Assembly: GCA_029891345.1 (NCBI GenBank)
Contig: CM057009.1
Location: forward strand, 305,971,166-306,035,165
Direction of reading: 5' to 3'
Length of the DNA stretch: 64,000 bases
DNA from: Dryococelus australis
Lineage: Eukaryota > Arthropoda > Insecta > Phasmatodea > Phasmatidae
Shown: positions 58,282-64,000 of the stretch, one piece after another
How positions within the stretch are numbered: position 1 is the first letter of the stretch
How the letters are laid out: each line of letters opens with the position of its first letter
Program-made: the position numbers and the translations under genes
Notes under the pieces: model-generated
What the model was told of the DNA's origin: nothing
The model's database searches: none
The model's input: the letters and a program-made list of their open reading frames with translations, nothing else

Positions 58282-58627
58282 ACATTGCGCCCGAACGTAG
58301 ATACTCATTCTACTCACACGATACACGCATTCTGACAGTGCACAAATAAAATCAGTTACGAACGCAATGCGACTTCATGGGAACAATGCTCTCTAGCCTG
58401 CACCGCTACACATCTTGTTCTTTTCCAACAACTGCGCAAAGAGGAAAATACATTGCGCCCGAACGTAGATAATCATTCTACTCACACGATACACGCATTC
58501 TGACAGTGCACAAACAAAATCAGTTTCAACACAAACACGAACGCAATGCGACTTCATGGGAACAATGCTCTCTAGCCTGCACCGCTACACATCTTGTTCT
58601 TTTCCAACAACTGCGCAAAGAGGAAAA
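58282..58627 (+). repeat. Tandem direct duplication across the element's right terminus
   Basis: The block 58282-58445 (ATACATTGCGCCCGAACG ... GCGCAAAGAGGAAA) is repeated almost exactly at 58446-58627, with a 16-18-bp insertion (TTTCAACACAAACACG region). The first copy contains the last part of the TIR. The second lies outside it. Very low divergence points to a recent event. Confidence 0.85.
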
Positions 58628-59271
58628 TCACACATCGTTAGGAAAGCAAACCGGTTTCACGTGAAAACAGAAAATGCTGCAAAATAATTACAACGTTTGC
58701 AATGCCCGCTACGTTAAAAAGGACGTAAAAGAACGGAAAATTTTACGCAAATGTAAATATTGCATACGAAAACTCAGTTCGGTATGACTAAAAATAGTGA
58801 TTGCTCCCTGGTCTTGTAAAACTTTGAACATCTCCCTATATTTGCTGTTCTTACGAGAGACGGGTACGGAATATGTCGAGGCTACAGGAAACATTATTTA
58901 CTTTTCTAACTCGAAATTGAGTGAGTCCGTGGCAGATGTGTATTAAAATTATGTATGCAATATTGTAAATAATAATTTTTCGTGACATACGTTTTTAAAT
59001 CGCATGGGTCAATGGCTATGGTCGTGCACAAATTACAAGAGCTAATGTTGAAATTGGTCTTTATAACAAGAAACGAACTATTGCTTTCTTCAATTTTTTA
59101 TGCACACCAACATCCACATACCGAAAAGGAAAATTTCCTGTAGTGCTAGTTCTAAAAGACGAAAACGATTTTAAAAAATCGGAAATATACTGAAATTTTT
59201 GTCAGTTCGCAGGAAATCATGCAAACTTCATGGAAAGTGTGTTATTGAAATAGTCATGTGTCCGTTATTGT
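58628..59271. other. No recognised feature
   Basis: AT-rich, no coding or repeat signal. Confidence 0.4.
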
Positions 59272-59453
59272 TAGGGATAGGAACATTTCGCGAGTACATT
59301 TCAGGACAAGATAGACGTCAAACACGTGTACACTGAAGTTGACTTTGCTATTGGATTGCAGTTTATTAGGCACGGCCTGGATTGCAAGGGAACACGTAGC
59401 GAGTGTCATACTGCCAGGTGCGAAGTAACACTGGCCACTCTATGGGACAGCAG
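59272..59453 (-). mobile_element. hAT-type MITE, subfamily B, truncated
   Basis: Starts TAGGGATAGGAAC and follows the reverse complement of the 30928-31221 copy (TTCAGGACAAGATAGACGTC, CACGTGTACACTGAAGTTGA). It has an internal deletion of about 24 bp and ends at GGGACAGCAG without the second terminus. Confidence 0.7.
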
Positions 59454-60439
59454 TATAATTTGTTGCCAATATTTTACTATATTTTCTGAAATCCTTGTGT
59501 GGCAACACTCCTCGCATATATTGTCAGGTTTGGCGTTAGAGTGCCATGTAGGCCATGGATTTTTGAGCAATTGTTGGTTGTAAATTTAGGGCAGTACATC
59601 ACGTTAGTCACCTCCGCGATCCGATTAGTTTGCTGTCATTAAAGTGAGGGCATTATTAAACCAAATAAAATACATGCTCTTTTTTACAGCCCCGTCTGCT
59701 CACAGAATCCCTCTTACTTCTCGCCATTAACAGTACTTTCTACAACATCTACCTTTCCATCTCGAAATAATAGTGACAGAAATATGTCTGTGAATGAGAA
59801 ACGACATAGATAATGAGAAAGCAATAAAAAATGAAAATCTCTACACTATTAAGCACAAACAGCTTCATCTCATAAACTCTTCGAAAACAAATGAGTCAGA
59901 GAAAAAGTAACCATTACTCATTTGAAGAGTCGCTGTCAGTAGTATAATTATGATGATACGAGGGCAATTAACTTTAAATGTGGCAGCGAGGTTTGGAGGT
60001 CCTGTTCCTTCGGCTCCACTCGGAAGTGCTCGTCAATCCTCGGCGGACCTAAGGGTCACCTGCTATGACGCGACTTGGGAGTTATTTTTAATACTCGGCG
60101 TTCAGAATAATGCCAACAGTTGTGTCTGCTAACAATACAAGCACAAACCACTGTTTGTTACAAGTCGGTGGCCATATTTGTTTTATAGGCATGGGGTAGG
60201 CGTATTCAAAACTATTTTTTTAGTCTGAATTCAACTTTTTTTCCCCCCATTCGGCAGTATTTCTACTTGTAAAACGTATGCGATGGAAATATTTTGCTAA
60301 CTATGCTTATAATATTTAATAAATCCAAATTATTATTTAAATAAGTCTATATTGCTAGAATTTTTTTTATATAATAACGATGAAACTGTATGTAGGAAAC
60401 TGGATAAGAAATATATCTATCTTTCTGATGTTCCTGTCT
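59454..60439. other. No recognised feature
   Basis: No coding, RNA or repeat signal recognised. Confidence 0.35.
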
Positions 60440-61345
60440 TCAAGTCCGAGAGACATCTACTGACTTAGTCGTCGAAATCATATAATATATTCCAACTTAA
60501 CTTTGTATTCTGGCAGTATTTATTACAACTATCAAATGTGTCGACACGGGACATCTTTTGTCCACTATTTTGTAAGAAAGCGCCACACGAACAAATGAAC
60601 TTTTTATGCCATATCTCGGACAACCATTGACATATTCCTACCATATTCGGCAGAAAAGTAGTACTGAAGCAGGTGATGTAAACTGGTATGATTTAAGTAG
60701 GCCAGTTACTTATTTTCAAAATGGCGGTCTTATAGCTATTTTAGCTTAGTATGCTGTAGTATCAAAACCATGTAATTAATTCCAACTTGTCTTTGTAAGC
60801 TGGCAGTATAGGCCGTATATTAGAAACATCAAATGTGTACATAGAAAGTCTCCTTTGTCCGCCATCGTGCAATATATCAGCACATGACCAATTTAAATGT
60901 TTGCCGTATTTCTGGAAAAAAACCCAACTGATCCTCACCAAATTTGGCAAACAAGTATCACTACTGCAGGCCATTTAAAATTATGTGTTTCGAGTGGGTC
61001 ATACTTAATTTTTCAAAACGGCATTCATATATACATTTTAGCTTAGTTCTTTACATATACGAAATTACGAAACGCATTTCAACTGAGGCCCTAATTTTGA
61101 ATGCTGGCAATATATATTATAACCATCAAATCTGTAGCTAACTGGAATGATTTCTCCGCCATTTTGTATTATAACCTCACATAGAAAAATAAATTTTATG
61201 TAAATTCTTGAGATATAATCAACCGATTCCTTCCAGATTTGGCAAATAATTTGTACAGTGGCAGTCCATATTAGTCTGTGCAATTTAAGCGGCTCAGGCA
61301 CTTGTTTTCGTAATAACGGCCCTGTAAATATTTCAGGTCGATAAA
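60440..61345 (+). repeat. Three-unit tandem repeat, period about 290-297 bp
   Basis: Units start near TCCAACTTAACTTTG (60491), TCCAACTTGTCTTTG (60781) and TTCAACTGAGGCCC (61078). Each contains a CTGGCAGTAT-like word, an ATCAAATGTGT-like word, a TCCGCCATTTTG-like word, a CCAAATTTGGCAAA-like word and CATTTTAGCTTAGT-like DNA. The units are strongly diverged, so this is an old local duplication or satellite remnant. Confidence 0.65.
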
Positions 61346-62084
61346 CCCTATCGTTCAAAAACAGACTGAATATCTCCGAAGTTGATGCTCCGAATCCTAC
61401 TTTACCTCCGTAAAGCGGTTTATTGCATGTTAGCTTATGGTACGAGGTTTTCTGAGTTAGATTCCTGGGTATTGCACATATGTATTTCTAATTGTATCAC
61501 TACTAATGGATATGTTCCTGGTAATATCTCTAGTGATATTGCTGTCAAAAATACGCTGAGGCTTACCAACCATGTAAAATTTTACGAACTTAATAAAAAA
61601 AATATGCACCCAAGGAGAGGAAAGTAGGCCAAATAGTTATATCAGTAACTTCTGGTTTTCTGGTTGTGGTTGTCAGAACCGATGTTTGCTTCTGTTTTAC
61701 GCGGAGTCGAAGAAATTACCCATTTGTAGAAATTCATTATCTTTCTCGTAAATTGCCTGGCTTGCTGCAGCTTGATATAATTTCTGCAAGTCATAGTGAT
61801 GTGTAGAATGATTACTGAAGTGTTTAACTGGAATGATTGTATGTTGAAAGAACTATGCAGCTTACTATACAAATAAATAGCTTACAGTTTATATAATTAA
61901 CGTGAACTATTACAAATTCAGTTCCCACATCACGATCAATATTTTTGGTGTTCCGCGAGATGATTATCTTTTTTCGGCCCGGGCTACAGAGGACGAAAGG
62001 ATAATAGATGTTAGGCTACATCCTGAACTATATAACATATAGTAAATTAAGTACTGTATATGATTTAGTAACGCAGTTGTAAAG
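61346..62084. other. No recognised feature
   Basis: AT-rich. Short open frames only. Confidence 0.4.
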
Positions 62085-62843
62085 TACACGGAGGAAAAGG
62101 TTTTGTTGAATCAAACAAGATTGGTTTAGAGCAACCAAATTATTAGTTTGTAAGGGACAATGAAATATTTTGTTACTGGAACCAAATTATTTTGTTGTTC
62201 TCAATTGGTTGCCCCAAACTGTAAGATTTGGTTGGTGCAACTAAAGATTTGTTTGGCCACTCGTACATTAAACAGTTTGGGCCGACATAATCAAATGTTA
62301 CATGTTCGAACTCGTTTCGAACCTAGATCAACTGCGTCCGAGAGCGACACCTTAGTAATCTCAGCTAATGTGACAACTGATGACGCCGGAAAGCTTTTAA
62401 ATTATATATACTTCAAATTTTGGGCAAAGTATGCTAACAAATATTTCAAGTTTTACAGCTTCACTTGTCAGATTCTTGTTGTATTGTTTTATTACTGTGC
62501 TTATACGATTGTTAAGCATCAATAGATGCATTTACAAACACGGTTACTATCCTAGTTGTCACAAAAAAATACAGACTCTCGAGCTGTATTTTTGAACGAC
62601 GGCAGTCAAATGAGTGGCCAAACAAATAGAGAACAATTGATTCAACAAAATATTTAATACACACAGTCTAATTTTTTTGGCCTAACACATATTGTGTTTA
62701 TTCAAACATATTTCGTTACAGGAACAAAAGTAATTTTGTTGCTTTTCAAATTTTGTTTGCTCAACAATACATTTTGTTGGGGCAACTGAATAAATGTTTG
62801 GCTCTATACAAACAAATATTTTGTTAGACTTTTTCTCAGTGTA
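62085..62843. mobile_element. TIR element with internal tRNA-like sequence
   Basis: Ends TACACGGAGGAAAAGG and (inverted) TACACTGAGAAAAAG. Long, loosely paired arms are rich in TTTTGTT and CAAACAA words (GATTTGTTTGGCCACTC at about 62243 pairs with GAGTGGCCAAACAAAT at about 62611). A tRNA-like segment lies between the arms. A 121-codon plus frame (62160-62525) has no recognisable domain. Confidence 0.6.
62300..62374 (-). pseudogene. tRNA-like sequence inside TIR element
   Basis: Minus strand: box-A-like TTAGCTGAGATTACTAAGG and box-B-like TAGGTTCGAAACGAG, with a GTCGCTCTCGGACGC arm between them. Stems pair imperfectly, so it is not a functional tRNA. Confidence 0.5.
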
Positions 62844-64000
62844 AACTTGCTCAGAAAAAGTATTTATATTGACTGAACATATAACTTGCACCCTAATACG
62901 TTTGCTCATCACCTTGTTACCAATCGCTTGCAGTACTCAAGTTCAGGAACTAAAGCGGATTCTTTTAACTGTTAATTTGGTCATGTAGATTATTTTTGAA
63001 TTGCTGGAAATCTTAAAAATCCTTGTACAAGAACACTATAAATTTAAGTATAAGCTAATATACGAATGCTTTAAGCAATCTAGTTTCCCCTATGCAAGCC
63101 GCATCAGATTTATGTACAGACAGGCCTGTACGTACAACTTCAGTTCTTTAAAAGTGTTTATTTCACAACTCAACGAAATTTTTCGCAAAACTTTGATTCA
63201 GTACACAAAATATACATGCTTGCGTGGCGCATCATATACGGCACCCGAAACGAACACGTTCTACGTACTCGTGAAAGTGTAACATGGTGTGGGTTACGTG
63301 TGAAGTGATATTTACTCCGGCCATAGTCCTGAAACAAACAATCACTTGGCACAGAAACTTGAATATTAACAGTGACAAATTTCCATCTGTGGTACTGCTC
63401 TTTCATTCTACTTGGTCTGCAATCATTACGAAAGCAGTTGACCACGATCATGGCACGGATATTTTCCTTGGGACTGAACTTAACGTCAACATAACCAACA
63501 AGAAAAAAAATTAAAAACTACAACTATTTTTAAATGCCAGTCAACATTATTTTGACAACAATATATAGTAGTATTAGTGTTATTTCGGACCCTGATAATA
63601 ATCGGAAGAAAAGAAGTTATTAAATATTCGTCCCTGTGGTGAGAGTCTGCTTAAGCGACGACCATCTTGGCTGCTATTGACGCGAACTGTATCATACATT
63701 CGCAGTTCAGCCAAAAAAAAATGCCAAGAATTGGGAAAATTTTGGAATATTACATACAAGTTTTGGAAACATTGGTATTTATGTAAATTTTTACGGAAAT
63801 ATATTTGTTGTAATTGATGGGTGCCTCGATCATGTTCGAATAAAAACTTATTAAACATTTTAAGAAAGTTGCTTTATTAGTACATACTTGCAATATTCGC
63901 ACCGTCATTTTGCATGACTAAGCCGGGTGCACACGTGCGGACAATGTCCACGCGGCGCCGCAAAATCATTCCATGAAGGATTGGCTTATATGTACCAGTG
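62844..64000. other. No recognised feature
   Basis: AT-rich, with open frames up to 93 codons and no family signature. The last 90 bp turn GC-richer (CACACGTGCGGACAATGTCC) and may start a repeat cut by the window edge. Confidence 0.35.

Larger units (their letters stand above)
53820..58347. mobile_element. Giant TIR element related to the 13.6-19.15-kb palindrome
   Basis: The ends are inverted repeats of over 200 bp. The left (53820-54030) and right (58115-58347) ends share GCGTTCGGGCGCAATG, AAATGGGACAAAACTGACAC, GGCCGACATGTTGT, TTGGATCTGGCT and GACC-rich DNA. The CATGTTGTGAYRTCA core and GACCTTGACC words match the outer part of the giant palindrome (13730-13960), and the AGTCGGGGGGCCTCCA block near 54183 parallels 14091-14117. 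It carries one copy of the zinc-finger relic, on the same relative strand as the palindrome's left arm. No transposase was recognised. Confidence 0.75.

Overview
The window looks like repeat-dense nuclear DNA from an arthropod with a large genome. Polyneopteran insects, including stick insects, fit best, because of the tRNA-headed SINE types and the mix of Helitron, Tc1/mariner, hAT-type and giant inverted-repeat elements. The species call is inference from repeat style only. The DNA is AT-rich, with (TA)n tracts and an unusual number of long G/C homopolymers. I found no intact host gene, no CRISPR array and no bacterial or organellar gene. Every protein-like stretch I recognise is a broken transposon gene, or a decayed gene carried by a large inverted-repeat element.

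Layout. 0-8 kb: dispersed repeats (families D, C, E and F below), one hAT-type MITE and a tRNA-Thr-like sequence. 8.2-10.2 kb: a Helitron 3' end with helicase remnant, and the C-terminal half of a DDE transposase. 11.6-12.1 kb: two MITEs in opposite orientation sharing one 8-bp target duplication. 13.6-19.15 kb: a giant imperfect palindrome whose arms (about 2.5 kb each) both carry 115-bp tandem repeats, a decayed Ser/Thr/Pro-rich zinc-finger gene and a 21-bp tandem repeat that encodes a Cys-rich heptapeptide. 21-24 kb: a palindromic MITE, a Tc1 transposase pseudogene, and second copies of families C and D. 25.7-26.2 kb: a GC/CpG-rich island. 27.0-27.8 kb: a family E copy interrupted by a TTAA-flanked element, with the empty site visible at 4.2 kb. 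28-34 kb: a transposase fragment, a SINE with target duplication, and four hAT-type MITEs. 37-48 kb: several terminal-inverted-repeat elements, most with an internal tRNA-like sequence, plus more SINEs. 49.5-51.4 kb: two diverged LTR-like repeats with a 5S-rRNA-like sequence between them. 53.8-58.35 kb: a second member of the giant-element family, with over 200 bp of terminal inverted repeat and a single copy of the zinc-finger relic. 60.4-61.3 kb: a three-unit tandem repeat. 62.1-62.8 kb: another TIR element with an internal tRNA-like sequence.

The main novelty candidate is the pair of large elements at 13.6-19.15 and 53.8-58.35 kb. They share terminal sequence, GACCTT-rich subterminal DNA and the same decayed zinc-finger gene. 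One is a single-gene element with ordinary TIRs. The other is a nearly complete inverted duplication. No transposase was recognised in either, so the mobility mechanism is unknown.
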